Counted from the first letter of the stretch, positions 1 through 9,276 are shown. The stretch: DNA of 64,000 nt from Terrisporobacter petrolearius (GCF_032598785.1 NZ_CP102984.1); one strand, 5' to 3'. Notes: generated by a model from the letters alone, not told the origin. Program-made: numbers and translations.

Positions 1-2
1 TC

Positions 3-431
3 TATAAAGTATGGTTAGAGAATAATGATACTTACTTATTTATTATTGGAGGTCATGGCAAACTATATAATTCTACTTTAGAATATGCACAATCAAAAGT
101 ATGCAGTGAAAATATTATAATTATTAAATCCATGTCAAACCCATATACTGTTTTGAAAAAATGCGACTATTTCGTTTTATCTTCATACTACGAAGGATTT
201 GGACTGGTTATTGCTGAAGCTGATATGTTAGGATTACCTGTTATTTCAACAGACATTGATGGACCTAGACAATTTATGTTGAAAAATAAAGGAACTCTTG
301 TAGAAAACTCAACTAACGGAATTTATAATGGTATGATTGATTTGCTAAATAATAAAGTTAAATGTATGAATGTTGATTATAAAGAGTACAACAAAGAAGC
401 AGTAAAACAATTTGAAAATCTTCTAGCTTAG
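3..431 (+). CDS. Glycosyltransferase family 4, C-terminal part (cut by window start)
   Basis: The frame is open from the first bases of the window, so this is the 3' part of a larger gene. The visible residues form the C-terminal Rossmann half of a GT-B glycosyltransferase: an FIIGGHGK-like strand, then CDYFVLSSYYEGFGLVIAEADMLG, split here as SSYYEGFGLV and IAEADMLGLPVIST, which is the E(x7)E nucleotide-sugar binding signature of family 4. The protein transfers a sugar from an activated nucleotide donor, typically to a cell-surface glycan; the acceptor cannot be read from this fragment. The last 40 residues are short and unstructured compared with many family members. An in-frame ATG at 132 exists but lies inside the conserved domain and is not the true start. 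Confidence 0.85.
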   Translation, partial: YKVWLENNDTYLFIIGGHGKLYNSTLEYAQSKVCSENIIIIKSMSNPYTVLKKCDYFVLSSYYEGFGLVIAEADMLGLPVISTDIDGPRQFMLKNKGTLVENSTNGIYNGMIDLLNNKVKCMNVDYKEYNKEAVKQFENLLA

Positions 432-571
432 TAATATTCAATAGTTAGTATAAGTAAATACAAAATAAACTTTTTATTAAGTTTAACCCTTACTTATTCA
501 TAATTTTAGTTTGTTTGTACTTGATTAATTTGTGCGATACATTTTTATAAATTTGTAGTACTTCATAATAA

Positions 572-619
572 ACATAAAAAAGTTCTACTAATTTTACAAT
601 CAGTAGAATTTTTTATGTT
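572..619. terminator. Bidirectional rho-independent terminator
   Basis: Long inverted repeat with arms ACATAAAAAAGTTCTACT and AGTAGAATTTTTTATGT around a short loop. A-runs and T-runs on the two sides let it end both the plus-strand glycosyltransferase transcript and the minus-strand pseudogene that ends at 624. Confidence 0.75.
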
Positions 620-623
620 TATT

Positions 624-997
624 CTATTTATCGGATCTATCCACTTTAAATAATTTCATATTATCGTTTATTTCACCTTTATAAAATTTACTTAGCATCA
701 TCCCTCCCATTATTGCAAATAATATTCCATTTGTACCATATCAACATAGCTCTCTAATTCTTTTCCACAGTGTTTTTTGAAAAATACATTATCATATTGT
801 TGTCTTCCCTGAGGATTTTTCCAATATCCCATAGCTGTAAATTCTGGACAAGGTTGCTGTATTATAGCTATATTCTTACTTGAAAAAATAATCACTTATC
901 ATTCTAGCTAAATTAAATCTTCTACCCATTATATAAACTCTTGTAGCTGGATTTAATAAACAATGGGAAACACGTACAGAATACCTTTTTTATGCAT
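624..997 (-). pseudogene. TudS/DUF523-like putative desulfidase, decayed
   Basis: Starting from an ATG at 997 with an AAGGAG ribosome binding site, pieces of one protein can be read in alternating frames: MHKKGILY, then SHCLLNPATRVY, then a segment with QQPCPEFTAMGYWKNPQGRQ and QYDNVFFKKHC, then GTNGILFAIMGG to KLFKVDRSDK. The SHCLLN start and the PCPEF motif are typical of TudS-related (2-thiouracil desulfurase-like) proteins that bind an Fe-S cluster through conserved cysteines. At least three frame changes break it, and the central SPSCG-type segment expected in the family is missing, so an internal deletion is likely. Only a 61-codon open frame (710-895) remains. The family assignment rests on motif memory. 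Confidence 0.6.
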
Positions 998-1093
998 AAA
1001 ATTTTACTCCTTATTATTAAAAGTATATTGCTTATTTTTTGCTAAATAATATTTATTATTCAGTCATATAATTAGGCAGCAAGTTCTATAAAT

Positions 1094-1131
1094 AAAAAAG
1101 AGAGATTATATTACCTAATCTCTCTTTTTAA
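1094..1131. terminator. Strong rho-independent terminator after the S33 peptidase gene
   Basis: Arms AAAAAGAGAGATTA and TAATCTCTCTTTTT around a 7-base loop, 58 bases beyond the stop codon of the minus-strand peptidase gene. Confidence 0.85.
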
Positions 1132-1188
1132 ACATACATATTTTTTATATAATTAAACTTAATAAATTCTAAGTTTAATTATTATTTA

Positions 1189-2070
1189 TTAATCATTAGC
1201 ATTTAACCATTCAGTTAAAACTTCCACATATCTTTCGTGCTCTTCCACAAAAGGCATATGTCTTGAATATTGGAATAACTCCCATTTACTATTATGAATT
1301 TTGTCATGCATAGTTTTTGCAATGTATGGTGAGCATAAATCTATTGCTCCACTAGTTATTAAACAAGGCTCTTCTATTTCATGTAATCTATCTGTAAACT
1401 CATATCCAGCTAGTGTTCCTGATGGAGAGAACTCATTATGTCCCCATCCTACAACATAAGCTTCAGTTCCTGATTTTTTAGGTCTTCTTAAGCATTCTGG
1501 ATCATTTTCAGTTACTTCACCTGCGCAATACATTTTCATAAATTTATCTAATGCATCACCATATTCTTTACTAGAGTAATCTCCAGTATTTACTGCATCA
1601 AGTAAAGCTTTTTGATCAGCTTCGTCCATGTATGATATTCTTCTCTTTTGCTCTGTTTCCCAAAGACTTGCAGATGGAAGAGTAGATGAAAGAATATATG
1701 ACTTAATTCCTTTTGGTTTATATTCAAGAGCGTACCAGATAGCCTGCATTCCACCCCAAGATTGTCCTAATAAATGAATTTCATCAAGTCCTAAGTGTTC
1801 TCTTAGAGCCATAAGCTCTTCTATCCAAGTATCAGCATTGAATAATTCTGGATGACCTTCAACAAATGAATTTCCACAACCTATTTGATCATACATTATT
1901 ACTTGTCTGCCAGTTTCAGCTATTTGGTCTAATACCTCAAAATAGTTGTGTGTAGAACCTGGTCCTCCATGAAGTAGCACTAATGGTGCCTTACCTTTAG
2001 TCGCTTCTCCTACTACACGATAATAAGTTTTAAAGCCTTTGAAAGGCATGTATCCTTCAGTTATTTTCAT
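1189..2070 (-). CDS. pip: Proline iminopeptidase-like alpha/beta hydrolase (peptidase S33)
   Basis: A 293-residue cytoplasmic alpha/beta hydrolase. The oxyanion-hole motif HGGPGS lies near residue 35, the nucleophile elbow GQSWGG near residue 102-107, the acid residue in GAIDLCSP near 244 and the catalytic His in SRHMPF near 272; all of these are intact. Length and motifs match clostridial and lactobacillar proline iminopeptidases, which release N-terminal proline from peptides. Members of this family also act as tripeptide or amide hydrolases, so the substrate is inferred. The start is supported by a GGGGGAATT ribosome binding site. It is transcribed alone, with 270 bases of AT-rich upstream sequence and its own terminator. 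Confidence 0.85.
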   Translation of the reverse strand: MKITEGYMPFKGFKTYYRVVGEATKGKAPLVLLHGGPGSTHNYFEVLDQIAETGRQVIMYDQIGCGNSFVEGHPELFNADTWIEELMALREHLGLDEIHLLGQSWGGMQAIWYALEYKPKGIKSYILSSTLPSASLWETEQKRRISYMDEADQKALLDAVNTGDYSSKEYGDALDKFMKMYCAGEVTENDPECLRRPKKSGTEAYVVGWGHNEFSPSGTLAGYEFTDRLHEIEEPCLITSGAIDLCSPYIAKTMHDKIHNSKWELFQYSRHMPFVEEHERYVEVLTEWLNAND

Positions 2071-2340
2071 GTTTAATTCCCCCCATTTGTCATTAGTAAC
2101 AATAACACGTTCCTAATTAATACTGTTAAAAATTTATTAGCTTTTTTTAGTATAACATGAAAGTAAAAGGTTTTCACCATTAGATGACCATTAAATTTTT
2201 ATAGATATATAATTTTATTTTTCTCATAATTCCTCCTTACATAACATATGTCATGTCGAAATTCTTGGTAATATCTTATTTTATTTATAAAGATATGTAA
2301 AGCAAGTATTTTGTTTGATAGATTATAATTTGAGGTAAAT

Positions 2341-3017
2341 ATGAGATACAAAGTAATGTTATTTGATACAGATGATACTTATTTGATTAAAAAACTGAAA
2401 GAGAAGCCTTTAAAAATACTCTGCTGGAGTTTGGTATATAATATGATGAAAATTATCACTTAAAAATAAATAATGTCATATGGAAAGAGCTTGAGGCTGG
2501 TCTTATTACTCAGGAGAAGTTGAAAGTAGAAAGATTTAGAAGATTGTAAGATGGTTTAAATGCTAAATTTGATGAAAATAAATTTGCAAAAGCTTATATA
2601 AACCATTTATCTAATGGATCCTTTTTATTTGAAGAAAGTGCTGAACCTATGAAAAATTTGAGTAAAAATTATAAACTTGCTATAGTTACTAATGGCCTTA
2701 CTGATATTCAAAATAAAATAATCGGTCAATCCATTATGTCAAAATGCGTTGAAGATATAGTAATCTCTGAAGAAATTAAGGTATCAAAATCTAACCCCAA
2801 AATATTTGAATCTGCTTTAAATAATATAGGGCATACTGATAAAAGCAAAATATTGATTGTGAGAGATAGATTAACATCAGATATACAAGGTGAAATAAAC
2901 TTCCATATAGACACATGTTGGTATAATCATAATGAAATTATTAATAACTTTGGAATAATCCCTACCTATAATATTCCTAGCTTAATGAAACTTATGAATA
3001 TTTTAAAAAACGTTTAA
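2341..3017 (+). pseudogene. HAD-superfamily hydrolase (YjjG-like), inactivated
   Basis: A gene of about 225 codons can be followed from ATG 2341 (RYKVMLFDTDDT, carrying the DxDxT nucleophile motif) to TAA 3017. It is broken by a frameshift after codon 18 (YLIKK to TEREAF) and by two in-frame TAA codons, at FGI-stop-YDEN and RFRRL-stop-DGLN. The last 122 codons (from 2649) stay open and contain the VTNG motif II and the SKSNPKIFESAL motif III region. The motif IV region reads RDRLTSDIQG where GDSLTSDI is expected, so it too has drifted. The intact homologue would be a 5'-nucleotidase/pyrimidine phosphatase of the YjjG/YfnB type. No function is expected now. Confidence 0.85.
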
Positions 3018-3028
3018 TAGTAAAATTT

Positions 3029-3069
3029 AAACAAGTGCGATTTCTCTCATTAAAGAATCGCACTTGTTA
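3029..3069. terminator. Inverted repeat after the HAD pseudogene
   Basis: Arms AACAAGTGCGA and TCGCACTTGTT separated by 18 bases, 11 bases beyond the stop. There is no clear T-run, so it may be a weak or processed terminator. Confidence 0.5.
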
Positions 3070-3224
3070 ACCTGTTAAAGCAAATTAATTAATACTGAGC
3101 TTGTTAGCTGCTTGCTTCTTATCTTCCTCGAAAAATAATTGTTTAACCCTATTGTTACCATAAATAAAATTTCTTTAGACTTTTACTTGAATAGATAGGA
3201 TTATATTTTTAGTTCAATCAGTAA

Positions 3225-3854
3225 TTATATAATATTTTCTAAACCATTTCCTGATGTTAGTATTTCAATATTATTAAATATCTTCTCTTCATCCCAATTC
3301 CACCACTGAAGTTTTAGCAATAGTTCTATTTTTTCATCACTAAAACGTTTCTTGATAAACTTAGCTGGATTTCCCCCATATATTGTGTACGGTTCAACAT
3401 CTTTTACTACAGTTGAATTAGTAGCAATGATTGCACCATCTCCAATTTTAACACCTGGCATAATGGTTACATTTTCTCCTATCCAAACATCATTGCCAAT
3501 CACTGTATCACCCTTGAAAGGTAATTGTTCTATTGTTGGAGTTACCTTCTCCCATCCACCTCCAAAAATATTAAAGGGATAGGTTGTAATTCCATCCATT
3601 CTATGGTTTGCACCATTCATAATAAACTTGACGCCCTCTGCAATTGCACAAAATCTGCCTATTACTAGCTTATCTCCTAAAAAGTCATAATGATGTTCTA
3701 TATTATCGTAAAATTTTTCAGGAGATTTTTTATTATCACTGTAATAAGTATATTCTCCAATCTCGACATTAGTTTTTTTAGGTAGATTACTTATATAACA
3801 AACTGTATTTATATTTTCATTTGGATATAACTTTTTCTTATCTGGTCCTATCAT
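3225..3854 (-). CDS. vat: Vat-family xenobiotic (streptogramin A) O-acetyltransferase
   Basis: A 209-residue left-handed beta-helix acetyltransferase. It contains IMNGANHRMDG with the catalytic His at about residue 82, TTYPFNIFGGGWE, the hexapeptide-repeat stretch GNDVWIGENVTIMPGVKIGDG, and the GGNPAKFIKKRF segment that contacts acetyl-CoA, followed by the WWNW helix. Order, length and motifs correspond closely to Vat(A-E) enzymes, which acetylate group A streptogramins; the wider family includes CatB-type chloramphenicol acetyltransferases. It is a single gene with an AGAGGAGTG ribosome binding site. No leader ORF was found in the 189 upstream bases. A different xenobiotic acceptor remains possible. 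Confidence 0.85.
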   Translation of the reverse strand: MIGPDKKKLYPNENINTVCYISNLPKKTNVEIGEYTYYSDNKKSPEKFYDNIEHHYDFLGDKLVIGRFCAIAEGVKFIMNGANHRMDGITTYPFNIFGGGWEKVTPTIEQLPFKGDTVIGNDVWIGENVTIMPGVKIGDGAIIATNSTVVKDVEPYTIYGGNPAKFIKKRFSDEKIELLLKLQWWNWDEEKIFNNIEILTSGNGLENII

Positions 3855-3977
3855 AAAACACTCCTCTTTTTAATTTTTTTAATATTAGTTGAATTAAATA
3901 TTTATACATTTCTTAGATAAAATTTTTCAAATAGAAGATGCAACTTTATTCTATCTATATAATCAATAGTCATAATT

Positions 3978-4043
3978 ACATTAAAGTTTGGTTGAAGTAT
4001 AAAAAGATATTAAGCAGTAAGCTACTCAATCTCTGTATTTATC
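3978..4043. repeat. Dispersed 3'-end terminator repeat, copy A
   Basis: First of three related sequences (with 31448-31522 and 34679-34750) that begin TTAAAGTTTG on the plus strand and continue through an A-rich stretch to CTATTTATC-like ends. Each lies just downstream of a minus-strand gene, here the flavodoxin at 4044. In copy A the hairpin arms have drifted. Confidence 0.55.
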
Positions 4044-4523
4044 CTATTTACAAACCTTAAGGGAATTAACTATCCTAATAATAAATTTTTCTGCTTTTTT
4101 AAAATCTTCATCATTTGGGTGACCCTGTGATAATCTGCCCATAATATCAAAAATCTTTTTATTGGTAAATTCCTTTGCTACAAAGCTTCCCTTACATGCA
4201 AAACTTCCTTTGTTTATTGCTCCTTTTGACTCTAATAATTTAATTAGACTATTGTTATAAAATTTCATTCCAACTCCACTAGTTGAAAATACAAAAACAT
4301 TTTTATCTCTTAAATTTAATTTATCAGCCAGTCTTAGTACCTTTGGAGACAAACTTTCTCGATACACTCCCGAACCAAATCCAATTAGATTATAATTTTC
4401 TAAGGTAATATCATTAACATCTCTTATGTTTACTAGCTTACCATCAGTTTTATCAGCAAATATTCTTGCGATTTTTTCAGTGTTACTATTGTAGTCAGAA
4501 CAATAAATTATCAAAACTTTCAT
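4044..4523 (-). CDS. Flavodoxin-domain protein
   Basis: A 159-residue single-domain flavodoxin-like protein. The FMN phosphate loop reads SDYNSNTEKIARIFA near the N-terminus, followed by the YNLIGFGSGVYRESL strand-loop and FVFSTSGVG, both of which line the isoalloxazine ring. The C-terminal part (FACKGSFVAKEF, then GRLSQGHPNDEDF) matches the flavodoxin_5 type found in clostridia. It should carry FMN and act as a soluble electron carrier or NAD(P)H-dependent oxidoreductase partner; the partner is not evident here. A second, less similar flavodoxin lies directly upstream (4693-5166) with a 169-base gap, so co-transcription is possible but not shown. Confidence 0.8.
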   Translation of the reverse strand: MKVLIIYCSDYNSNTEKIARIFADKTDGKLVNIRDVNDITLENYNLIGFGSGVYRESLSPKVLRLADKLNLRDKNVFVFSTSGVGMKFYNNSLIKLLESKGAINKGSFACKGSFVAKEFTNKKIFDIMGRLSQGHPNDEDFKKAEKFIIRIVNSLKVCK

Positions 4524-4692
4524 AAGTTATTTCCCTCACTTAATTTTTTATAACCATATTATACCGCAATCATATCTAAAGAAATCTACCTTTATATTTA
4601 AATCAAATAACCTATTTACTTTTCACAATATCTTTAACTGTTAAAAAAACTGTTAAAAACTGTTTCTTCATTCTAAGTTCCTTATTTTCTGT

Positions 4693-5166
4693 CTATAATT
4701 CGTATCCAATTTTCTCAAGCCAGTTTGTAACCTCTTCTGATGTAGCAGTTCCATTTATAGCAATACCAGGCAAAATTGTGGATTTTGAACATTCTTTAGC
4801 TATATCATTTTCTATTTGGCAAAATCCACCGCCTCCATGAGTGCAAAATGGAATTACTGTTTTTCCTGTAAAATCATGTTGTTTAAGAAAACTCATAACT
4901 GGTGGGGCTAATGTTTTAAACCAGTTAGGTGTACCAATAAATATTGTCTGATAATCTTCTATCGATTCATCTCCAGATATTAACTTAGGACAAAATCCTC
5001 TAGAAATTTGATTTCTTACTTCTTTTGCTGCCGTATTATAGTCAAAGGAATAATTTTTATCAGGTATTAATTCTCTCATAGTACCACCTGTCTGAACTGC
5101 TATTTCTAATGCTAAGTTCGCTGTATTTTGAAAAAGCGAATAATATACAATCAATGTATTTCCCAT
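4693..5166 (-). CDS. Flavodoxin
   Basis: A 157-residue flavodoxin. The N-terminal strand NTLIVYYSLFQNTANLA holds the phosphate-binding loop; YQTIFIGTPNWFKTLAPP and IPFCTHGGGGF are the two FMN ring loops, with the tryptophan and the glycine cluster typical of the flavodoxin_4 family. I place the start at the ATG at 5166 because AGGAAG sits 8 bases upstream; a GTG at 5175 would add three residues but overlaps that ribosome binding site. It probably serves low-potential electron transfer in place of ferredoxin. It stands upstream of the second flavodoxin gene on the same strand. Confidence 0.82.
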   Translation of the reverse strand: MGNTLIVYYSLFQNTANLALEIAVQTGGTMRELIPDKNYSFDYNTAAKEVRNQISRGFCPKLISGDESIEDYQTIFIGTPNWFKTLAPPVMSFLKQHDFTGKTVIPFCTHGGGGFCQIENDIAKECSKSTILPGIAINGTATSEEVTNWLEKIGYEL

Positions 5167-5271
5167 ATATATCACTTCCTTTCTTAAAATTCTTATTTAT
5201 GAAATCATCTATAAACATTATAATAAATTTCCCTCAACTATTAGTTAAGGGAAACACAGAAACATTTATAT

Positions 5272-5577
5272 TTATTTTTTCCTTGAAGCATAAAGGAATC
5301 GACCGCAACCAATCTCAGATGCGTTCTTCATTAGTTCCAGATTTAGCCAAGCTATACTTGAAGGTCCCATATCATACTCTTCATTATCTGGCCAATCTGC
5401 CTCCCAAATTCCTAGTTTATTAGTGACAGTAAGACCTTTTGGACTATGCCTCCAAAGACATTCCTCATCCTCTAATCCCGTAAGATGAAATTCTAGCATT
5501 TGCCACGAAATATCAAATTGAAAATTTAGTGTACTACGAAGACTCTCTATTGAATTTTGAGTATTATTGTTACTCAT
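5272..5577 (-). pseudogene. DinB-family protein, N-terminal fragment
   Basis: A 101-codon frame with a good GGAGG ribosome binding site. It starts with NSIESLRSTLNFQFDISWQMLEFHL and reaches LEDEECLWRHSPKGLTVTN and MGPSSIAWL. This is the first half of the DinB four-helix bundle, including the WRxxP and GPSSIAWL signatures. Family members are usually 150-190 residues and continue with a tryptophan-rich TWH/WWW stretch that supplies metal-binding histidines. Here the sequence changes abruptly to NLELMKNASEIGCG and stops, so the gene looks 3'-truncated by a deletion or frameshift. A shortened functional product cannot be excluded. Confidence 0.65.
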
Positions 5578-5698
5578 TGTAAACCTCCTCCTTTTACTAT
5601 AGCTAATTCTTTGTGTAAAAGAACATAAATAATACAATTTAAAACAAAAATTATACTTAGTTAATTCATAATATTGATATATTGGTTTATTTAGAACT

Positions 5699-6406
5699 TT
5701 AGCTCCTAGTTGTAGAATTAACGCATTTTCCTCCATGATAACAGTAATAGTTATCTGCATTCATAGATATAATTTTTTCCAATGAATCTTGTGCCTTATC
5801 AGAATTAAGTGTGAATTGTGGGTTTGCTATTACTAGTTTTCCATTTTCTATAACAGCTGCATCTCCTGTCACAATAGAATTAGTCTCTTCTAAATATAAT
5901 GAAATATGGCCAGGCATATGACCGGGAGTAGATATTATATGACATCCTCCTGCCCAATTAAAATAATCTCCATCTTTAACTGTTATATCTACATTAACAG
6001 GTTTTACTTTTCTTAGTGACTCGCAAAATTCAATTCCAAATTGTTTTTGCTCTTCTGGCAATACTTTCAGAATTTCCTCTGCTTGCAACAACCTAAGGGA
6101 TTTCTTTCTACCAGAAATATATTCACTCTCTATTTTACTTGCTACTACTTTAACATTTGGATACTTTTCCTTAATTTCATATAAAGCTCCCATATGATCA
6201 TCATCATGATGTGTAATAAGTACTTTTGTCAATGAATTTGGGTCTATGTTTTTTGATTTCATTGAAGTTTCTAATAAATTTAAAAAATTAGGATAGCCAC
6301 AATCAACTAAAACAACATCATTATTATCTATTAGTAAAATAGGATTTATAGTTCGTATTTCATTTTCATATTTAAAATTAATATCTAACATTACTATTTT
6401 GTTCAT
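5699..6406 (-). CDS. MBL-fold metallohydrolase
   Basis: A 235-residue metallo-beta-lactamase-fold hydrolase. The zinc motif THHDDDHMG lies near residue 66, the next metal His in STPGHMPGH near 160, the bridging Asp in VTGDAAV near 178 and the last His in CYHGG near 225. It has no signal peptide. The layout is that of the glyoxalase II / lactonase-like subgroup that hydrolyses thioesters or lactones, and the substrate cannot be assigned from sequence. The stop lies 121 bases before the DinB fragment, in the same orientation, so they could share a transcript. The C-terminus is short after YHGG. Confidence 0.8.
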   Translation of the reverse strand: MNKIVMLDINFKYENEIRTINPILLIDNNDVVLVDCGYPNFLNLLETSMKSKNIDPNSLTKVLITHHDDDHMGALYEIKEKYPNVKVVASKIESEYISGRKKSLRLLQAEEILKVLPEEQKQFGIEFCESLRKVKPVNVDITVKDGDYFNWAGGCHIISTPGHMPGHISLYLEETNSIVTGDAAVIENGKLVIANPQFTLNSDKAQDSLEKIISMNADNYYCYHGGKCVNSTTRS

Positions 6407-6638
6407 CTTAGTTTCTCCTTCTATATAAGATTAGATTATTTTTTAAGTCATTTAAAAAGATAATCTGAACTATTCTGTATATTATCATAAATACACATGA
6501 TTGTCATTAGTCAGCATTCATATACATTGATATAGATAGTTTAATCATTTAAACCCTGATATAGAGTTAAATTATATAGTTAGGGTCTGTAATTCATTAC
6601 ATTAGAAGAGCTTATAAATAAATTATATAATAAGAATC

Positions 6639-7538
6639 TTAAATATTAAAAATTATATTAATAATTAGATATGAATCCTCAACATATGCTTCAATTTCAC
6701 CTTTCATTTTAGTAACCAAGTTTTTTACAATAGCTAATCCCAAACCTGTAGTTTTCTTAGTTCTAGATTTATCGGCTGTATAAAAACGTTTGAACAATCT
6801 TTCAGCCTCTGCCTGATCTATATTAGGTGCATAGTTTTTAAAACCAATGCATACATGTTTTTCTCCTTCTTTTGCTGAAATAGATATATTTCCAGTTCCA
6901 TGATTTAAATAGTTCTTTATCAGATTTTGAAAAATTCTTGTTAAGGCATCTTTATCTGCATAGATATAAATTGGTGTTGAAGGTATTTTTATGATTGGCT
7001 CTTCACTTTTTGATATAAAATCATAATAAAACAGAGAAATTACATTAGTAAGCACATTATTTACATTAATTTTTTCTAACTGCAATGGGTATTCATCCGA
7101 TTCAATTCTAGTAAATTCAAAAAACTCATCCAACATTTTAACTAATGTTTCAATACGCATTCTAATTATGCTATAATATTCAACTTTCTTTTCTTTAGGA
7201 GTTTTCTCTGACTCCAGCATTTGAACATACCCAGCAATAGAGGTAAGTGGCGTTCTCAAATCATGAGATATGTTGGTTATCTCCTCTTTAAATTCATGTT
7301 GAGCCTTCGAAATAGCTATTTTTTCTGTTTTATAATAGCTAATTATATGATTTAATTGAATTGCCAGTTCATTAATTTCCTTTATTTTATTTGGAAGATT
7401 GATTTTCATATTTGTATCATTATTTCTAATAAACTGAAGCTTTTTTGCAATCTCTCTAATCCCTCTTTTATAAAGCAAAATATATGTGAATAATACACCT
7501 ATTACTAATATAAGTATTATAATAGTTAACCAAAGCAT
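6639..7538 (-). CDS. Sensor histidine kinase of module 1
   Basis: A 299-residue kinase with a single N-terminal membrane helix (about residues 2-22) and no extracellular sensor domain. The H box is EEITNISHDLRTPLTSIAGY (His near 94). The ATPase domain has an N box around FQNLIKNYLNHG, and its G2 box is TTGLGLAIVKN. The minimal N-terminus is typical of kinases that detect cell-envelope antibiotics through a partner ABC transporter. It is the last gene of a four-gene unit (regulator 9277, ATPase 8303, permease 7555) and starts 16 bases after the permease stop. The second module at 27680-31067 has the same gene order. Confidence 0.85.
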   Translation of the reverse strand: MLWLTIIILILVIGVLFTYILLYKRGIREIAKKLQFIRNNDTNMKINLPNKIKEINELAIQLNHIISYYKTEKIAISKAQHEFKEEITNISHDLRTPLTSIAGYVQMLESEKTPKEKKVEYYSIIRMRIETLVKMLDEFFEFTRIESDEYPLQLEKINVNNVLTNVISLFYYDFISKSEEPIIKIPSTPIYIYADKDALTRIFQNLIKNYLNHGTGNISISAKEGEKHVCIGFKNYAPNIDQAEAERLFKRFYTADKSRTKKTTGLGLAIVKNLVTKMKGEIEAYVEDSYLIINIIFNI

Positions 7539-7554
7539 AAAACCGCCTCCAAAT

Positions 7555-8310
7555 CTATTTGATATCCTGCTTCTTAAAAATTAACCCTCCTATAGTTGAA
7601 CACAAAGTCAGATAGAATAGAGCTACTGCAATTGCTATCTTCACATCCATCACTTGTGGGTGTGGTACAGCATTAGGCGAAAAATTCATAAGTAGCAAAA
7701 TTCTTCCCCAATAGCTATTTCCAACTACTGAACCCAAAGATCCTATTATTAAGCTGAAGAATATGCTAAAGGCCATTGTACCCCCTATATTTTTAATCAA
7801 AAATGCTATCATTAGAAATATAGATCCATAGGCTGTATATAACAAACCCTGGATTAAAAACATTCGAAAAAGTAGCAGTAAATCATACATTGAAAAAAAA
7901 CCATATATGCCAAAAACAAAAATTGATGTGATTTCTATAAAAAATATAGCAACAATCATCATTACAATTGAACCTAGAGATACTGTAATTAGTTTAGACA
8001 TATAGATTTTTATACGACTAAAGCCTAAGGAAACAGAATCCTTAATTGTTCCTGTGCTGTACTCATTTGTTATAAACATTGTAATAAACATGGATTGAAA
8101 CACAGATATAAAATATGGTAAGAAAGCTCTTTCCTCAAAGAGCATATATATCCAGTGAAAGGTACTCGGACTAAGCTTCTCTTTGATATGTGATGATGAT
8201 TTAAAGTCTATTATAATATAGGATACAAAAATTGCAAGAATTCCTAAACAAATAAAAAAAGACTTACTACGTCTCAATTTATAAAAATCACTTTTTAATA
8301 AATTAATCAT
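7555..8310 (-). CDS. ABC-2 type permease of module 1
   Basis: A 251-residue integral membrane protein with six predicted hydrophobic segments: near residues 18-36, 60-80, 100-128, 140-165, 170-195 and 220-245. It starts MINLLKSDFYKLRRSKSFF, the charged amphipathic start typical of LanE/LanG or BcrB-type permeases, and contains FITNEYSTGTIKDSVSLG, the conserved coupling-helix signature. The start overlaps the end of the ATPase gene by 8 bases, which indicates translational coupling. With the ATPase it should form an exporter or flippase that removes a peptide antibiotic from the membrane. The actual drug is not deducible. Confidence 0.8.
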   Translation of the reverse strand: MINLLKSDFYKLRRSKSFFICLGILAIFVSYIIIDFKSSSHIKEKLSPSTFHWIYMLFEERAFLPYFISVFQSMFITMFITNEYSTGTIKDSVSLGFSRIKIYMSKLITVSLGSIVMMIVAIFFIEITSIFVFGIYGFFSMYDLLLLFRMFLIQGLLYTAYGSIFLMIAFLIKNIGGTMAFSIFFSLIIGSLGSVVGNSYWGRILLLMNFSPNAVPHPQVMDVKIAIAVALFYLTLCSTIGGLIFKKQDIK

Positions 8311-9226
8311 AATTGTTACCTCCCATCAATTTCATAAAATACTCTTCCAAATCATCACCCTTAGATTCAATAGAATATATTTTCACATTATTTTTTGCAA
8401 GTTCTAGACAAATTTTACCTGACATATCCAATAAGTCATAAACCTTAATTATATTGTTGGGTAACACCTCATAGTTTGTTATTTTGAAGACATCTTCTAA
8501 AACGAATGAAGCCGTAGTACTATCATCCACTTTTATATTTAGGTACTTTCTACATTTTAGCTTCAATTCCTTATCTGTAAACTCCTCTACTAATGTACCA
8601 TTATTGATTATACCGTAGCGTGTTGCCAATTTAGAAAGCTCTCCTAATATATGGCTTGAAATTAAAATGGTTATACCATGCTCCTCATTAAGCTTTTTGA
8701 GTAGTTTTCTCATCTTAACAATACCCTCAGGATCAAGCCCATTTATTGGTTCATCAAGTATGAGAAAATCTGGATTTCCAAGCAGAGCAAGAGCTAAACC
8801 AAGACGTTGCCTCATGCCTAAAGAAAAATTCTTGACTTTTTTATTGCCCACATCCGACAATTCTACTGTTTTCAATATACTATTAATAACCTTTTTATCA
8901 GGTATACCTAATAGTTTACTTCGAAGTTCCATATTTTCAAATGCAGTAAAATTTGGGTATAAAGCAGGATGTTCGATTATACTACCTAATCTAGGAAGTC
9001 CAGCATTAATATTTTTTTTATCTTTTCTTGAAAATAATTCTATTTCACCTTTTGTTGGTTCAACAAGTCCTGTAATCATTCTAATCATTGTTGTTTTACC
9101 AGCACCATTTCTGCCAATAAACCCATATATATCTCCTTTTTTGATTTTCATATTTATATCATTAACTGCAGTACTACTTCCATATTGCTTTGTAAGTCCA
9201 AAGGTTTGTAAAATATATTCAATCAA
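8303..9226 (-). CDS. ABC transporter ATP-binding protein of module 1
   Basis: A 307-residue ATPase of the bacitracin/lantibiotic (BcrA-like) family. Walker A is GRNGAGKTT near residue 38, the signature is NFSLGMRQRLGLA near 133, Walker B is FLILDEP and the H-loop His is in SSHILGEL. The C-terminal 80 residues, ending EEYFMKLMGG, are the extension shared by this family. It follows the response regulator gene after 50 bases and overlaps the permease by 8 bases. It powers the permease encoded next to it. Confidence 0.88.
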   Translation of the reverse strand: MIEYILQTFGLTKQYGSSTAVNDINMKIKKGDIYGFIGRNGAGKTTMIRMITGLVEPTKGEIELFSRKDKKNINAGLPRLGSIIEHPALYPNFTAFENMELRSKLLGIPDKKVINSILKTVELSDVGNKKVKNFSLGMRQRLGLALALLGNPDFLILDEPINGLDPEGIVKMRKLLKKLNEEHGITILISSHILGELSKLATRYGIINNGTLVEEFTDKELKLKCRKYLNIKVDDSTTASFVLEDVFKITNYEVLPNNIIKVYDLLDMSGKICLELAKNNVKIYSIESKGDDLEEYFMKLMGGNNYD

Positions 9227-9276
9227 CTTAGTTACTCTCCTTATTTAGTATATAATCTTATTATGAAGTATAAAGT

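Noticed and set aside
5577..5760. N-terminal extension of the DinB fragment to 5760
   Set aside because: The extra residues overlap the MBL gene and lack family similarity; a GGAGG ribosome binding site sets the start at 5577.
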